This document shows, in pieces, positions 35,037 to 45,784 of a stretch of 64,000 nucleotides of DNA. The DNA lies in the NCBI GenBank assembly GCA_017308135.1, contig JAFKFM010000009.1, forward strand, positions 248,001-312,000. Direction: 5' to 3'. Positions within the stretch are counted from its first letter, which is position 1. Each line of letters starts with the position of its first letter. The translations under genes were made by a program, and so were the position numbers. Below the pieces are notes generated by a model. It made no database searches. It saw only the letters and a list, made by a program, of their open reading frames with translations, and had not been told where the DNA came from. This DNA comes from Alphaproteobacteria bacterium. Lineage in GTDB: Bacteria > Pseudomonadota > Alphaproteobacteria > CACIAM-22H2.

Positions 35037-36761
35037 CTAGTGGATTTCCGGCTCCGGAATCGGGGCCGTCCCGCGCAGGAAGTCGAAGTCGCAGCCTTCG
35101 TTCGCCTGCGTGACATGCTTCAAATGGATCATGCCGAAGCCGCGCGGATAATGCGGTTTCGGCGCCTTCCATTCCGCCTTGCGCTTGGCCATCTCGGCGT
35201 CAGAAATCTCCAGCGTCAGCTTGCGGCCGGGCACATCCAGCGAAATGATATCGCCGTCGCGCACCAGCGCGAGCGGCCCGCCCAGCGCCGATTCAGGCGC
35301 CACGTGCAACACGCAAGCGCCGTAGCTGGTGCCCGACATACGCGCGTCGGAGATGCGCACCATGTCGCGCACGCCTTCCTGCAGCAGCTTCTTCGGAATC
35401 GGCAATTGGCCCCATTCGGGCATGCCGGGGGCGCCCAACGGGCCCGCCGAGCGCAGCACCAGCACCGAATCCTTCGTGACCTTCAAATTCGGATCGTCGA
35501 TGCGCGCGGCCATGTCGTCGTAATTGTTGAACACGCAAGCCGGCCCGCGATGGACGAGAAGATGCGGCTCGGCCGCCGGCGGCTTGATGACCGCACCGTC
35601 GGGGCAGAGATTGCCGCGCAACACAGCGAGACCGCCCTCGCCCTTCACCGGGTTGTCGCGCTTGCGGATGACGTCGTCGTCGTAGACTTCCGCGCCCTTG
35701 ATGTTCTCGCCCAGCGTCTTGCCGTTGACGGTGACGCAGTTCAAATGCAGATCGCCCGCGATGCGGTTGAGCAGGCCCGGCAAGCCGCCCGCGTAGAAGA
35801 AATCCTCCATCAGGTATTTGCCCGACGGGCGGATATTGCCGAGCATCGGCACCTTGCGCGACAGCGCGTCGAAACGATCGAGATCGAGCTTGGCGTCGAG
35901 ACGCCCGGCCATCGCGATCAGATGGATGACCGCGTTGGTCGAACCCGCCAACGCCAGCACGGCAAGCACCGCGTTCTCGAACGCTTCGGTCGTCATCACG
36001 TCGCTGGGCTTCAAATCGTCCCACACCATATCGACGATGCGCCGGCCGCACGCGGCGGCCATGCGCACATGGCCCGAATCCGCCGCCGGAATCGACGACG
36101 CACCCGGCAGCGTCATGCCCAAGGCTTCGGCAGCCGACGCCATGGTCGAGGCCGTGCCCATCGTCATGCAGGTGCCGAAGCTGCGCGCGATCCCGTCTTC
36201 GATTTCGACCCAGGCCTTGTCGTCGATATTGCCCGCACGCTTCTCGGCCCAATATTTCCAAACGTCGGAGCCCGAGCCCAGCGTCTTGCCGTGCCAATGG
36301 CCGCGCAGCATCGGCCCCGCCGGCAGGAAGATCGCCGGAATGTTCATCGACGCGGCCCCCATCAGCATGGCGGGCACGGTCTTGTCGCAGCCGCCCATCA
36401 GGACGACGCCGTCGACCGGATTGGCGCGCAGCAATTCCTCGACGTCGATCGACAGCAGATTGCGGTAGATCATCGTCGTCGGCTTCATGAACGGCTCGCC
36501 CAGCGACATGGCGGGCATTTCCAGCGGGAAACCGCCCGCCTGGAGCACGCCGCGCTTCACGTCGTCGACGCGGCTTTTGAAATGGTGATGGCAGGGATTG
36601 GCGTCGCTGAACGTGTTGATGATCGCGATCACCGGCTTGCCCGCGTAATCCTCGGCGTCGAAGCCCATCTGCTTGGTCCGCGAGCGATGCCCGAAGGACC
36701 GCATATCCTGGACGCCGTACCAACGATGACTGCGCAGTTCTTCCGGCTTCTTGCGACTCAT
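35037..36761 (-). CDS. IlvD/Edd-family dehydratase, closest in features to L-arabinonate dehydratase
   Basis: 574 residues from ATG 36761, with GGAGGGAG seven bases upstream. Three Cys expected to hold a 2Fe-2S cluster lie in [20 protein letters not shown] and [33 protein letters not shown] is the family signature. The C-terminal ending [18 protein letters not shown] is typical of the pentonate/hexonate dehydratases rather than branched-chain biosynthetic IlvD. It likely dehydrates an aldonic acid to a 2-keto-3-deoxy acid. It precedes the TAXI TRAP genes on the same strand, and is divergent from an M20 hydrolase. Confidence 0.88.
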   Translation of the reverse strand: MSRKKPEELRSHRWYGVQDMRSFGHRSRTKQMGFDAEDYAGKPVIAIINTFSDANPCHHHFKSRVDDVKRGVLQAGGFPLEMPAMSLGEPFMKPTTMIYRNLLSIDVEELLRANPVDGVVLMGGCDKTVPAMLMGAASMNIPAIFLPAGPMLRGHWHGKTLGSGSDVWKYWAEKRAGNIDDKAWVEIEDGIARSFGTCMTMGTASTMASAAEALGMTLPGASSIPAADSGHVRMAAACGRRIVDMVWDDLKPSDVMTTEAFENAVLAVLALAGSTNAVIHLIAMAGRLDAKLDLDRFDALSRKVPMLGNIRPSGKYLMEDFFYAGGLPGLLNRIAGDLHLNCVTVNGKTLGENIKGAEVYDDDVIRKRDNPVKGEGGLAVLRGNLCPDGAVIKPPAAEPHLLVHRGPACVFNNYDDMAARIDDPNLKVTKDSVLVLRSAGPLGAPGMPEWGQLPIPKKLLQEGVRDMVRISDARMSGTSYGACVLHVAPESALGGPLALVRDGDIISLDVPGRKLTLEISDAEMAKRKAEWKAPKPHYPRGFGMIHLKHVTQANEGCDFDFLRGTAPIPEPEIH

Positions 36762-36856
36762 AACGCTCCCTCCGACTGTGGCCATGGCCACTTGCACGCT
36801 TGGCCGGGAGAATGCGACGTTTCGGGTTCGGCAATCAACTTTTCCGGCGAGATTCG

Positions 36857-38089
36857 ATGGATAATTTGCGTATCGATGGAAGTCGCCTCTGGGCCGCGCT
36901 GATGGAAATGGGCGCGATCGGCGCCACGCCCAAAGGCGGTTGCGCGCGGCTGGCGCTGACCGATCTCGACCGCCAGGGCCGCGATCTGCTCGTTCGCTGG
37001 GCAAAGACAATCGGTTGCACGGCGACCGTGGATCGGGTCGGTAACATGTTCCTGCGCCGCGAAGGCGCGCGGCCCGAATTGCCCGCGATCGCGACCGGCA
37101 GCCATCTCGACACCCAGCCCACCGGCGGCAAGTTCGACGGCGTTTACGGCGTGCTCGCGGGTCTCGAAGTGCTGCGCACGCTGCACGACGCGAAGATCCA
37201 AACCGATCGCGCCATCGAAGTCGTCGTCTGGACGAACGAGGAAGGCTCGCGCTTCTCGCCCGCGATGATGGGCTCGGGCGCCTATGCGGGCGTGTTCGCA
37301 GTCGACGAGGTCGAAGCGAAGACCGACGTGGACGGCAAGCGCTTCGACGCGGAACTGGCCAAGATCGGCTATCGCGGCGACGCGGCCGTGGGCGGGCGCA
37401 ATATCGGCGCCTATTTCGAAGCGCATATCGAGCAAGGCCCGATCCTGGAAGCCGAAGACAAAACCATCGGCGTCGTCACGGGTGCCCAAGGCCAACGCTG
37501 GTACGAAGTGACCGTCGTGGGCCAGGAAGCGCATGCCGGCCCCACGCCGATGCGCCGCCGGCGCGACGCGCTGGTGGGGGCGGCACGGATGATCGACGCC
37601 GTGAACAAGATCGGCCACGACCATCAGCCTTACGCCTGCGCGACCGTCGGCTTCATCCAAAGTTTCCCCAACAGCCGCAACACGATTCCGGGGCGCGTCT
37701 TCTTCACCGTCGATTTCCGCCACCCGGACGACGAACGCTTGTCGTCGATGGATGCGGCGTTGAAGGCGCAATGCGCTGTGATCGCCGATCAGACGGGTCT
37801 GGAATTGGAGATCAAGGATTTTTGGTATTTTCCGCCCACGCCCTTCGCCCCCCATTTGATCGAGCGCGTGCGCGACGGGGCCGCCGCGTTCGGCTATTCG
37901 GCGATGAACATCATCTCCGGTGCGGGCCACGACGCGGTCTATATGGCCAAGGTCTGCCCGACGACGATGATCTTCGTGCCGTGCAAGGACGGCATCAGCC
38001 ATAACGAGATCGAGGACGCGAAGCCCGAACATCTCGAAGCGGGCTGCAACGTGTTGCTGCGCGCAATTCTGGAGGCAAGCAAAGCGTGA
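36857..38089 (+). CDS. M20-family Zn hydrolase (N-carbamoyl-L-amino acid/allantoate amidohydrolase type)
   Basis: 410 residues from ATG 36857. Metal-binding motifs in order: [20 protein letters not shown] (His and Asp), [12 protein letters not shown] (Glu pair), [12 protein letters not shown] (His), and [13 protein letters not shown] plus GISHNEIE near the C-terminus. The dimerisation domain carries [18 protein letters not shown]. The family includes N-carbamoylases, beta-ureidopropionase and allantoate amidohydrolase; the HLDTQPTGG variant favours a carbamoylase. xdhABC in the same region would fit purine catabolism, but linkage is only by distance. The TPR gene downstream overlaps by 4 bases (GTGA). 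Confidence 0.9.
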   Translation: MDNLRIDGSRLWAALMEMGAIGATPKGGCARLALTDLDRQGRDLLVRWAKTIGCTATVDRVGNMFLRREGARPELPAIATGSHLDTQPTGGKFDGVYGVLAGLEVLRTLHDAKIQTDRAIEVVVWTNEEGSRFSPAMMGSGAYAGVFAVDEVEAKTDVDGKRFDAELAKIGYRGDAAVGGRNIGAYFEAHIEQGPILEAEDKTIGVVTGAQGQRWYEVTVVGQEAHAGPTPMRRRRDALVGAARMIDAVNKIGHDHQPYACATVGFIQSFPNSRNTIPGRVFFTVDFRHPDDERLSSMDAALKAQCAVIADQTGLELEIKDFWYFPPTPFAPHLIERVRDGAAAFGYSAMNIISGAGHDAVYMAKVCPTTMIFVPCKDGISHNEIEDAKPEHLEAGCNVLLRAILEASKA

Positions 38090-39345
38090 CCGCCGACGCC
38101 TCCACGCTGCTGCGCGAGGGCGAGGCGCTGTTGCGCCGGCGCGCCTTCGTGGCTGCGCGCGACGCGCTGGCGCGCGCCGTGGATCTCGTGCCGGCGATGG
38201 GGCCCGCCCACGCGTTGTTGGGGCGTGCGGCGCATGCGACGGGCGATTTGGCGCAAGCCGCCGCCGCGTTCGAGGCGGCCAAGGCGCTGGGCGAGTCCGG
38301 CCCCGATTTCGAACGGCGGCGCGGCAATCTGTTGATGGATCTGCAACGCGCGAGCGATGCCGCCGACGCCTATCGCGCGGCGCTGACCCGATCGCCCTTC
38401 TCGGCCGGGTCGTGGTACGGGCTGGGCACGGCGCTGGCCGAGCTCGACGACGTATCGGGGGCGCGCGACGCCTTCGCCAAATGGGGCCAATGCCCCGGCC
38501 CGGCGGGGGCCGATGCGCATCTCAATATCAAGGCCATCGCGCGCCAGATCGCGTTGGACGACGATTTCTTCGCCGCCTTGCCGCCGCCGCCCGCGATGGC
38601 GCCCGAGGGCGACTATGCCGGGGGCGATGCGCCGTTGATCTTCGCCGCCGCCGATGCGGGCTACGCCGCGCGTTTCGCGGAATTGCTGTCGGGCAATCTC
38701 GCCGCACGCGCGCCCGGCATCGCGCTGCATCTGCATGTCGTCAATCCGACCGCGGAAAGCGAAGAACGCCTATCGCGCGTCAAGGATTTGACGCAAGGCC
38801 ATCTCGATTTCGCGGTGACGCGCGAGACGACCGATCTCGCGCGTTTCGACGGGCCCGACGGGCATATGCCGGCGAAGACCTATTACACTTGCGCGCGGTT
38901 TCTGGCCCTGCCCGCTTTGCTCGCGCGCTATCGCCGGCCGATTTTGGTGTGCGACATCGATATGGCGCCGACGCGCGATCCGCGGCCTTGGCTCGACGAG
39001 CTGGCGGCGGCGGACGCGGGCGGCAACGTCAAAATCCGCTACGATTTCGCCAATCATCTGCTGGCGACGATGATCTATGTCGGCGATACGAAAACGGGCC
39101 GCGACTTCGCAACCAAAGTCGCGGGCTATTGCCGCCATTTTTTGGAATCGCGCCAAGCGGCCTGGACGCTCGATCAAGTCGCGTTGCGCGCCACGCAGCT
39201 TTATCTGCGCCGCCAAGGCGCATGGCGCGATTTCCGCGAATTCGCGCCGAACGTGATGAACTGGATGGACGACGATTACCCGATCGAGGAATCGCAGAAG
39301 CGTTTCCTGTTCGTCTCGCTCTATTCGAGCGTTCCGCGCGCCTAA
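38086..39345 (+). CDS. TPR-domain protein fused to a glycosyltransferase-like domain, 419 aa
   Basis: Start is GTG overlapping the upstream stop. Residues about 1-125 are TPR helices (EGEALLRRRAFVAARDALAR, LGRAAHATGDLAQAAAAFEA, YRAALTRSPFSAGSWYGLGT). From about 180 on there is an alpha/beta domain with ALHLHVVNPTAE, TYYTCARFLALPALLARY and PILVCDIDMAPTRDP; the last has the D-x-D arrangement used by nucleotide-sugar glycosyltransferases, and NHLLATMIYVGDT matches the acceptor-side strand. No signal peptide or membrane helix. Function is inferred; the glycan and acceptor are unknown. Converges with thiD. Confidence 0.75.
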   Translation: MTADASTLLREGEALLRRRAFVAARDALARAVDLVPAMGPAHALLGRAAHATGDLAQAAAAFEAAKALGESGPDFERRRGNLLMDLQRASDAADAYRAALTRSPFSAGSWYGLGTALAELDDVSGARDAFAKWGQCPGPAGADAHLNIKAIARQIALDDDFFAALPPPPAMAPEGDYAGGDAPLIFAAADAGYAARFAELLSGNLAARAPGIALHLHVVNPTAESEERLSRVKDLTQGHLDFAVTRETTDLARFDGPDGHMPAKTYYTCARFLALPALLARYRRPILVCDIDMAPTRDPRPWLDELAAADAGGNVKIRYDFANHLLATMIYVGDTKTGRDFATKVAGYCRHFLESRQAAWTLDQVALRATQLYLRRQGAWRDFREFAPNVMNWMDDDYPIEESQKRFLFVSLYSSVPRA

Positions 39346-40136
39346 CGATCGAACGGGTGCGCGTGGTTGAGCGGCCCGTGACCGCCGCCGTAACCGGGGG
39401 CGGTTTCCATCGCACGGCGCACATAATCGCGTGCCCGGCCGACGGCGGTTTCGAGATCGAGATTTTGCGCAAGGCCGGTCGCGATGGCGGAAGCCAGCGT
39501 GCAGCCCGTCCCGTGCGTCGCCTTCGTCTTGATGCGCGCCGATTCGAAAACCTTCACGCCGCCCTGCGTGGCGAGGATATCGACGATCGCGTCTGAGTCG
39601 AGATGGCCGCCTTTGAGCAGCACGGCCTGGCAGCCCAACGTGATCATCGCTTGCGCCGCGTGGCGCATATCACGGGGGTCGCGGATCGTCATGCCCGACA
39701 AGGCTTCGGCTTCGGGCAGATTCGGCGTCAAAACCGTCGCCAGCACCATCATGCGGCGCTTCAGCGTCGTGACCGCTTCGGGCAGCAACAACGGATGGCC
39801 GCCTTTGGCGTACATCACCGGATCGACGACGAGTTTGATGCCCTTGGCTTCCGCTTCCAGCGTGTCCGCGACCGCGTCGATCGTGGCGCTGTCGTGCAGC
39901 ATGCCGGTTTTGATCGCGTCCGCACCGATATCGCGCAGGCAGAGGCGCATCTGCTGGGCGATGAAATCGACCGGCACGACATGCACGCCGTGCACGCCAT
40001 GCGTATCCTGCGCGGTGAGCGCCGTGATCGCCGTCATCGCGTAGCCGTTATTCGCGGTCACGGCCTTGATATCGGCCTGGATCCCCGCCCCGCCGCCGGA
40101 ATCCGAACCGGCGACGATCAGTACCCGTCCGCGCAT
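39342..40136 (-). CDS. thiD: Hydroxymethylpyrimidine/phosphomethylpyrimidine kinase
   Basis: 264 residues with ribokinase-fold motifs: VAGSDSGGGAGIQADIKAVT (N-terminal substrate/ATP site), LTAQDTHGVHGVHVVP, VVDPVMYAKGGHPLL and the anion hole and catalytic base KATHGTGCTLASAIATGLAQ. It phosphorylates HMP and HMP-P in thiamine synthesis or salvage. No TPP riboswitch is visible upstream; the gene sits 3 bases downstream of glmM on the same strand. Length is typical. Confidence 0.95.
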   Translation of the reverse strand: MRGRVLIVAGSDSGGGAGIQADIKAVTANNGYAMTAITALTAQDTHGVHGVHVVPVDFIAQQMRLCLRDIGADAIKTGMLHDSATIDAVADTLEAEAKGIKLVVDPVMYAKGGHPLLLPEAVTTLKRRMMVLATVLTPNLPEAEALSGMTIRDPRDMRHAAQAMITLGCQAVLLKGGHLDSDAIVDILATQGGVKVFESARIKTKATHGTGCTLASAIATGLAQNLDLETAVGRARDYVRRAMETAPGYGGGHGPLNHAHPFDR

Positions 40137-40139
40137 CGC

Positions 40140-41594
40140 CTACTCCGCCGCCCCGCGCTGCGGCTTGGCGCGCCGCCCGGGCCCGCCCGCCGCCGTCGCG
40201 TCGGCTTTGGGGGCGGGCTTCGCCGCCGGGGCCGAGGCTTTCGTGCCGCCGGCCTTGGTGCCGCCCGCGTCGATCAACGCCGACACGATGCCGCCGACCG
40301 CGTCGCGCACCGCGTCGTCGGTCGGCCCTTCGGCCATGACGCGCACCAGCGGCTCGGTACCCGATTTGCGGATCAGCACGCGGCCGTTGCGGCCGAGCTT
40401 CTTTTCCGCCGCCGCGATCGCGGCTTTGACCTTGGCGTCGTCGAGCGGCGGGGTGGCGGCGAAGCGCACGTTTTCCAGAAGTTGCGGCAGCGCTTCGAAC
40501 ACATGCGCCACGTCGCTCGTGTTTTTGCCCGACTGCACGATGGAAGCGAGCATTTGCAGACCGGCGATCAAACCGTCGCCGGTCGTCGCGTAATCCGACA
40601 GGATGACATGGCCCGATTGCTCGCCGCCGAGATTGGCGTCGAGCTCGCGCATCGTTTCCAGCACATAGCGGTCGCCGACTTTGGTGCGCGTCAGCGTCAG
40701 GCCTTCGCCTTCCAGCCAACGCTCCAAACCCAGATTGGACATGACGGTCGCGACGACCGTGCCTTTGCGCAATTTGCCGTCGGCCTTCCACGCGCGCGCG
40801 ATGGCGGCGAGAACTTGGTCGCCGTCGATCAGGCGGCCTTTCTCGTCGACCAATTGCAAACGGTCGGCGTCGCCGTCGAGCGCCAGCCCGACTTGCGCAC
40901 CGTGTGCGACGACGGCCTGTTGCAGCGTTTCGACATGCGTGGCGCCGCAATCCTTGTTGATGTTGAAGCCGTCGGGATCGATGGCGAGCGGCACGATCTC
41001 GGCGCCGAGTTCCCACAACACCGTCGGCGCCACGCGATAGGCGGCCCCGTTGGCGCAATCGACGACGACTTTGAGTCCGTCGAGGCTCAAGCCCTTCGGG
41101 AAGGTCGCCTTGGCGAATTCGATATAGCGGCCGGGCGCGTCGTCGATGCGGCGCGCGCGCCCGAGTTTTTCGGGCGCCACGCGGCCGGAATCGTCGCCGA
41201 TATGGCGCTCGATCTCGGCCTCCAATTCGTCCGACAGCTTGTAGCCGTCGGCGCCGAACAATTTGATGCCGTTGTCGTGATGCGGATTGTGCGAGGCGGA
41301 GATCATCACGCCCAGATCGGCGCGCAAGGACCGCGTGAGCATCGCGACGGCGGGCGTGGGCATGGGCCCGAGCAGCAGCACGTCCATGCCGATCGACAGG
41401 AAGCCGGCGGTCAGCGCGTTCTCGAACATATAGCCCGAGAGGCGCGTGTCCTTGCCGATCAGCACGCGCGGGCGGTGATGGCTGCGGCGCAGCACCTTTC
41501 CCGCCGCGATGGCCACCGCCATGGCGGTTTCGGCCGTCATCGGCGCCACATTGGCGAGGCCGCGAATCCCGTCGGTTCCGAATAGCTTGCGCAT
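40140..41594 (-). CDS. glmM: Phosphoglucosamine mutase GlmM with a C-terminal extension
   Basis: Begins [20 protein letters not shown], as all GlmM do. The phosphoserine loop is [19 protein letters not shown] (Ser101), the metal loop [12 protein letters not shown], the sugar loop GEQSGHVI and the phosphate loop [13 protein letters not shown]. It turns glucosamine-6-phosphate into glucosamine-1-phosphate for peptidoglycan and LPS. The body ends near residue 445; an extra tail of about 40 residues rich in Lys, Ala, Pro and Gly, with the tandem [11 protein letters not shown], is not usual. Upstream folP and ftsH give the common ftsH-folP-glmM order. Confidence 0.95.
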   Translation of the reverse strand: MRKLFGTDGIRGLANVAPMTAETAMAVAIAAGKVLRRSHHRPRVLIGKDTRLSGYMFENALTAGFLSIGMDVLLLGPMPTPAVAMLTRSLRADLGVMISASHNPHHDNGIKLFGADGYKLSDELEAEIERHIGDDSGRVAPEKLGRARRIDDAPGRYIEFAKATFPKGLSLDGLKVVVDCANGAAYRVAPTVLWELGAEIVPLAIDPDGFNINKDCGATHVETLQQAVVAHGAQVGLALDGDADRLQLVDEKGRLIDGDQVLAAIARAWKADGKLRKGTVVATVMSNLGLERWLEGEGLTLTRTKVGDRYVLETMRELDANLGGEQSGHVILSDYATTGDGLIAGLQMLASIVQSGKNTSDVAHVFEALPQLLENVRFAATPPLDDAKVKAAIAAAEKKLGRNGRVLIRKSGTEPLVRVMAEGPTDDAVRDAVGGIVSALIDAGGTKAGGTKASAPAAKPAPKADATAAGGPGRRAKPQRGAAE

Positions 41595-41648
41595 GTCGGC
41601 GCTTATAGGCGGCGGAAGAGACCCCGTAAAGACACGGGTTATTGCGGT

Positions 41649-42473
41649 TTATTGCGCGGATTCGATGGCGCGCCAGACCTTCAAGGCCTGGATTGTCGGC
41701 GCCACGTCGTGGACGCGCAGGATATCCGCCCCGCGCGCGATGGCGGCGAGCCCCGCCGCCAGCGATCCCGGCAAACGATCCTTCGGCTTCTCGCCCTTCG
41801 ACAAGGCGCCGAGAAAGCTTTTGCGCGACACGCCGATCAGCACGGCAACGTCCAACGCCCGCAGCACATCGATCCGCGCCAGGATTTGCGCGTTATGCGC
41901 GACCGATTTGCCGAAGCCGATTCCCGGATCGACGCTGAGCTTCGCGCGCGGGATTCCCGCTGCTTCGCAAGCGGCGATGCGGGCGGCCAGATAATCCGCG
42001 ATCTCGCGCGGCGCGTTGTCGTAATGCGGGTTCGCCTGCATCGTCTTGGGCTCGCCCTGCATATGCATCAGCACCGCCGACACGCCGCGCGCGGCGACGA
42101 GGTCGAGAGAGCCGGGGCCGGTCAGCGCCGTGATGTCGTTGACGATCGATGCGCCCGCGTCGAGGGCGGCCTTCATCGTCTCGGCATGGCGCGTGTCGAT
42201 CGACACGACCGCGCCGGCTTTCGCCAAAGCCTCGATCACGGGTACCACGCGGCGGCGTTCCTCAATCGGCGGCACGGGGGCCGAGCCGGGGCGCGTCGAC
42301 TCGCCGCCGATATCGAGGATGTCAGCGCCGTCCGCCATCTGTTCGAGGCCGCGCGCGATCGCCGCGTCGCGGTCGAAATGGTCACCGCCGTCGGAGAACG
42401 AGTCCGGCGTCGTGTTGACGATGCCCATCACCAGCGGACGGTCGAGGACAAAACGGTCGAAGCGGCGTGTCAT
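41649..42473 (-). CDS. folP: Dihydropteroate synthase
   Basis: 274 residues with the two diagnostic loops, GIVNTTPDSFSDGGDHFD (substrate pyrophosphate binding) and ILDIGGESTRPGSAPV, plus SIDTRHAETMKAALDAGASI, VDPGIGFGKSVAHN and VGVSRKSFLG-type residues (LIGVSRKSFLGAL). It joins dihydropterin pyrophosphate and p-aminobenzoate in folate synthesis and is the sulfonamide target; no resistance insertion is seen. It lies between ftsH and glmM with a terminator on the ftsH side. Confidence 0.96.
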   Translation of the reverse strand: MTRRFDRFVLDRPLVMGIVNTTPDSFSDGGDHFDRDAAIARGLEQMADGADILDIGGESTRPGSAPVPPIEERRRVVPVIEALAKAGAVVSIDTRHAETMKAALDAGASIVNDITALTGPGSLDLVAARGVSAVLMHMQGEPKTMQANPHYDNAPREIADYLAARIAACEAAGIPRAKLSVDPGIGFGKSVAHNAQILARIDVLRALDVAVLIGVSRKSFLGALSKGEKPKDRLPGSLAAGLAAIARGADILRVHDVAPTIQALKVWRAIESAQ

Positions 42474-42510
42474 GGCGCGCGCAGAATTAGCATGTCCGCG
42501 CGCGACCCCA

Positions 42511-42543
42511 AACGAAAACGGCCCCGCTTTGGGGCGGGGCCGT
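42511..42543 (-). terminator. Factor-independent terminator after ftsH
   Basis: A 10-bp stem ACGGCCCCGC (42518-42527) with GCGGGGCCGT (42534-42543) around a 6-nt loop, followed on the minus strand by TTTTCGTTT. It separates ftsH from folP. Confidence 0.85.
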
Positions 42544-42569
42544 TCGTCGCAACTTCGTCTTCTTGGGCG

Positions 42570-44489
42570 TTATGCGGGGGCCGCACCCGGATCCGTCGCG
42601 GGCTTGGAGCCGGAGGTCGGCACCGAGCCGCGACGCCCGCCGGTCTTGGCGGTCGGCGGGGGCGCATCGGCATCCGGCCGTTCGATCGTTTCGCCGCGCA
42701 GCAAGGTCTGCACCTCGTCGCCCGACAGGGTTTCGTATTCGAGCAGCCCCTTGGCGAGCTTGTGCAGATCGTCGATGCGGGTGTTGAGCACTTCGCGCGC
42801 CTTCACCTCGCCGCCTTCGACGATTCGGCGCACTTCGCTATCGATCAGGTTCGCGGTCTGCTCGGAAATGTTCTGCGTCTGCGTCACCGAATGGCCCAGG
42901 AACACTTCCTGTTCGTTGGCGTTGTAGCGCACGCGGCCGAGCTTATCGGACATGCCGAACTCGGTGACCATGCGCCGCGCCATCGCGGTCGCCATCTGGA
43001 TGTCGCCCGCCGCACCCGTCGTCACGTTCTCCGGCCCGAAGATCAGTTCTTCGGCCACGCGGCCGCCGAACGCCATCGCGAGCTTCGCCTCCATCTCGTA
43101 TTTCGAGATCGAGAGCTTGTCGCGCTCGGGCAGCATCATGGTGAGGCCCAGCGCGCGGCCGCGCGGGATGATCGTCACCTTATGCAAGGGATCGTTGCCG
43201 GGGACGGAGATCGAGACGAGCGCGTGACCGGCTTCATGATAGGCGGTCAGCTCCTTCTCCTTCTCGGTCATGACCATCGAGCGGCGCTCGGTGCCCATCA
43301 TGACCTTGTCCTTGGCGTCTTCCAGTTCCGACATCGTCACGAAGCGCTTGGCGCGGCGTGCCGCCAGCAACGCGGCTTCGTTGACGAGATTGGCGAGATC
43401 GGCACCCGAGAAGCCCGGCGTGCCGCGCGCGATGACCTTGGCGTCCACGTCGGGCGACAACGGCACCTTGCGCAGATGGACCTTGAGGATCTTCTCGCGG
43501 CCCGCGACGTCGGGGTTCGGCACCACGACCTGACGGTCGAAGCGGCCGGGACGCAGCAAGGCGGGGTCGAGCACGTCGGGACGGTTGGTCGCGGCGATCA
43601 GGATGACGCCTTCGTTCGCTTCGAAGCCGTCCATCTCAACCAGCAACTGGTTGAGCGTCTGCTCGCGCTCGTCGTTGCCGCCGCCCAGGCCCGCACCGCG
43701 ATGGCGGCCGACCGCGTCGATTTCGTCGATGAAGATCAAGCACGGCGCGTTCTTCTTGCCCTGCTCGAACATGTCGCGCACGCGCGAAGCGCCCACGCCG
43801 ACGAACATTTCGACGAAGTCGGAGCCCGAGATCGTGAAGAACGGCACATTGGCTTCGCCCGCGATGGCGCGCGCCAGCAGAGTCTTACCCGTACCCGGCG
43901 GGCCGACGAGCAGCACGCCCTTGGGGATCTTGCCGCCCAAACGCTGGAATTTCTGCGGGTCGCGCAGGAATTCCACGATTTCCTCGAGCTCGCCCTTGGC
44001 TTCGTCGATGCCCGCGACGTCGTCGAAAGTCACGCGGCCGACCTTCTCGGTCAGCAGACGCGCGCGGCTTTTGCCGAAGCCCATGGCCCGGCCGCCGCCG
44101 CCCTGCATCTGGCGCATAAAGAAGATCCACAAGCCGATCATGATCAGGAACGGCGCGTAGGACAGCAGGATGGAGAGCAGCGGATGGATCTGCTCCTCGA
44201 GCGGCTGGGCCGAGAAATTGACGTTGTTGCGCTGAAGACGATCGACCAGCCCCGGGTCGCTGGGCGCATAGGTCGCGAATTGGCGCCCGTCGGTCAGCGA
44301 GCCGCGCAGATTGGGGCCTTGGATCGTCACGTCGCGCACCTGCTGGCGATCGACATTGGCGATGAATTCGGAATACGGCATCGGCTGCGCGTTGCCGCGC
44401 GGGCCCGAGCCCTGGAACATGTTGAACAGGGCGATCAGCAACAAGCCGATGATCACCCAAAGAACCAGGTTCTTGCCGAAATTGTTCAA
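42570..44489 (-). CDS. ftsH: ATP-dependent zinc metalloprotease FtsH
   Basis: The TTG at 44489 starts the family N-terminus ([20 protein letters not shown], read as Met) and has AAAGG upstream; an in-frame GTG at 44522 overlapping the tilS stop is the alternative. Parts: membrane helix 1 (about 7-25), periplasmic domain, membrane helix 2, AAA domain with Walker [15 protein letters not shown] and Walker [14 protein letters not shown], and the peptidase with HEAGHA. The C-terminus is Pro/Gly-rich. FtsH degrades membrane and regulatory proteins, including LpxC in related bacteria. It follows tilS, the usual order. Confidence 0.96.
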   Translation of the reverse strand: MNNFGKNLVLWVIIGLLLIALFNMFQGSGPRGNAQPMPYSEFIANVDRQQVRDVTIQGPNLRGSLTDGRQFATYAPSDPGLVDRLQRNNVNFSAQPLEEQIHPLLSILLSYAPFLIMIGLWIFFMRQMQGGGGRAMGFGKSRARLLTEKVGRVTFDDVAGIDEAKGELEEIVEFLRDPQKFQRLGGKIPKGVLLVGPPGTGKTLLARAIAGEANVPFFTISGSDFVEMFVGVGASRVRDMFEQGKKNAPCLIFIDEIDAVGRHRGAGLGGGNDEREQTLNQLLVEMDGFEANEGVILIAATNRPDVLDPALLRPGRFDRQVVVPNPDVAGREKILKVHLRKVPLSPDVDAKVIARGTPGFSGADLANLVNEAALLAARRAKRFVTMSELEDAKDKVMMGTERRSMVMTEKEKELTAYHEAGHALVSISVPGNDPLHKVTIIPRGRALGLTMMLPERDKLSISKYEMEAKLAMAFGGRVAEELIFGPENVTTGAAGDIQMATAMARRMVTEFGMSDKLGRVRYNANEQEVFLGHSVTQTQNISEQTANLIDSEVRRIVEGGEVKAREVLNTRIDDLHKLAKGLLEYETLSGDEVQTLLRGETIERPDADAPPPTAKTGGRRGSVPTSGSKPATDPGAAPA

Positions 44490-44518
44490 GGCGCAGCCTT
44501 TCGAGACCGGAAAAAGCG

Positions 44519-45784
44519 TCACACGAATTCCGCCGGCGCCATAGCCAGGCGCGGACGGAACCGGACGTCCAACTTGGCCAGCGTATCAAGCGCTTGCGCG
44601 TTGCGTCCATACAAGAGGTGGGGAACGGCGAGCACCCCGTCAAGGTCCCGTAACGCCGGTAAAACAGCGCGTGCGATCAAGGGGATGCGCGCCCTTGCGG
44701 CGGCACGCTCGGGCTGCGGCAAAGCGGCCCAGCCTTCGTCGCCCAGAGCGCCCACGGTTAAACCGGGCGGACCGCCATGAAGTTGCAGCGCGAAACGCCC
44801 GTCCCAGGCGACGATTTCACCGGGCGGGATCGGAATTTCCGGCGGCGCGGGGGCGGCTTCGCGCGCCACGACGATGCGTCCATCGCGCGCGGGCGCGAAG
44901 CGACAACGCCCCAAGGTCGCAGCGCTTCCGCGCATCAACGCGGCGAACACGCCCGTCGCGCGCACGCGGCGCGGCGTGTATTCGCCGCCGCCGATCGCCC
45001 GCGCGATGCGGCCCAACGCCTCGACCGCCAATTCGCCCTCGCCCAACGCCGGCAAATTCAACCGCGCGAAGCCTTCCGGCGCCACCGACACGGCAAGCGC
45101 CAAGCGATGCGCGAGATCGCGTTCGCGCATCCGGCGCGCGTTCGCGGCTTGCGGATCGGGCTTGGGCAAATCGCTTTCACGCAAGCGCCCGCGTGCGGTC
45201 GCCGGATTGGCGTTGGACGGATCCTCGATCCACGTCACACCGTAAGCGCGGCATGTCGCGAGCAAGGTTTCGTGCGTGACGCCCAGCACCGGGCGAAGAA
45301 TGCGGATCTGCGCGCGTTCGACGATCGCCGACATGCCGGCAAGGCCCACGGCGCCCGAATGCCGTTCGGTCCGTAAAGCGATCGTCTCGGCCTGATCGTC
45401 GGCGTTATGCGCGACCAACAGATGCAAGATCGCGCGCCGGGCGCATTCGGCTTCGAGCAACGCGTAGCGCGCCTCGCGCGCGGCCTCCAGAATGCCGGTG
45501 CGCGGCTTGGGCCCGTCCCAGCGCAAAGCGACGAAGTCGATGCCCCATTCGCTTGCGCGCGCTTCGAGCATCGCGGCTTCAGCCGCCGATTCCGCGCGCA
45601 AGCCGTGATCGACATGCAGGGCGACGACGCGCCCGCCGCGCATCCGCGCCCAGTCGCGCGCCAGCAGCAGCAAGGCGGTGGAATCCCCGCCGCCCGACCA
45701 GGCGACGGCAATCACGGGATGGGGTTCGAAAGGGCCGAGCCTTTCGATCGACGCGGCGAAGCCCTGCGGGCTTAGGCCCGGCAC
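44519..45784 (-). CDS. tilS: tRNA(Ile)-lysidine synthase TilS
   Basis: The PP-loop [20 protein letters not shown] lies at about residues 26-45 when translation starts at the GTG at 45784, which overlaps the cpoB stop by 13 bases. [28 protein letters not shown] and [16 protein letters not shown] are further TilS motifs. The C-terminal substrate domain is short and Ala/Arg-rich, as in alphaproteobacteria. It changes C34 to lysidine so that one tRNA reads AUA. A long upstream reading frame runs through cpoB and is not used. Confidence 0.94.
   Translation of the reverse strand: MPGLSPQGFAASIERLGPFEPHPVIAVAWSGGGDSTALLLLARDWARMRGGRVVALHVDHGLRAESAAEAAMLEARASEWGIDFVALRWDGPKPRTGILEAAREARYALLEAECARRAILHLLVAHNADDQAETIALRTERHSGAVGLAGMSAIVERAQIRILRPVLGVTHETLLATCRAYGVTWIEDPSNANPATARGRLRESDLPKPDPQAANARRMRERDLAHRLALAVSVAPEGFARLNLPALGEGELAVEALGRIARAIGGGEYTPRRVRATGVFAALMRGSAATLGRCRFAPARDGRIVVAREAAPAPPEIPIPPGEIVAWDGRFALQLHGGPPGLTVGALGDEGWAALPQPERAAARARIPLIARAVLPALRDLDGVLAVPHLLYGRNAQALDTLAKLDVRFRPRLAMAPAEFV

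Noticed and set aside
41652..44780. A 1042-codon open frame on the plus strand
   Set aside because: It is antisense to folP and ftsH. Its product is a low-complexity Arg/His/Ala-rich sequence, as expected for a mirror frame of GC-rich genes.
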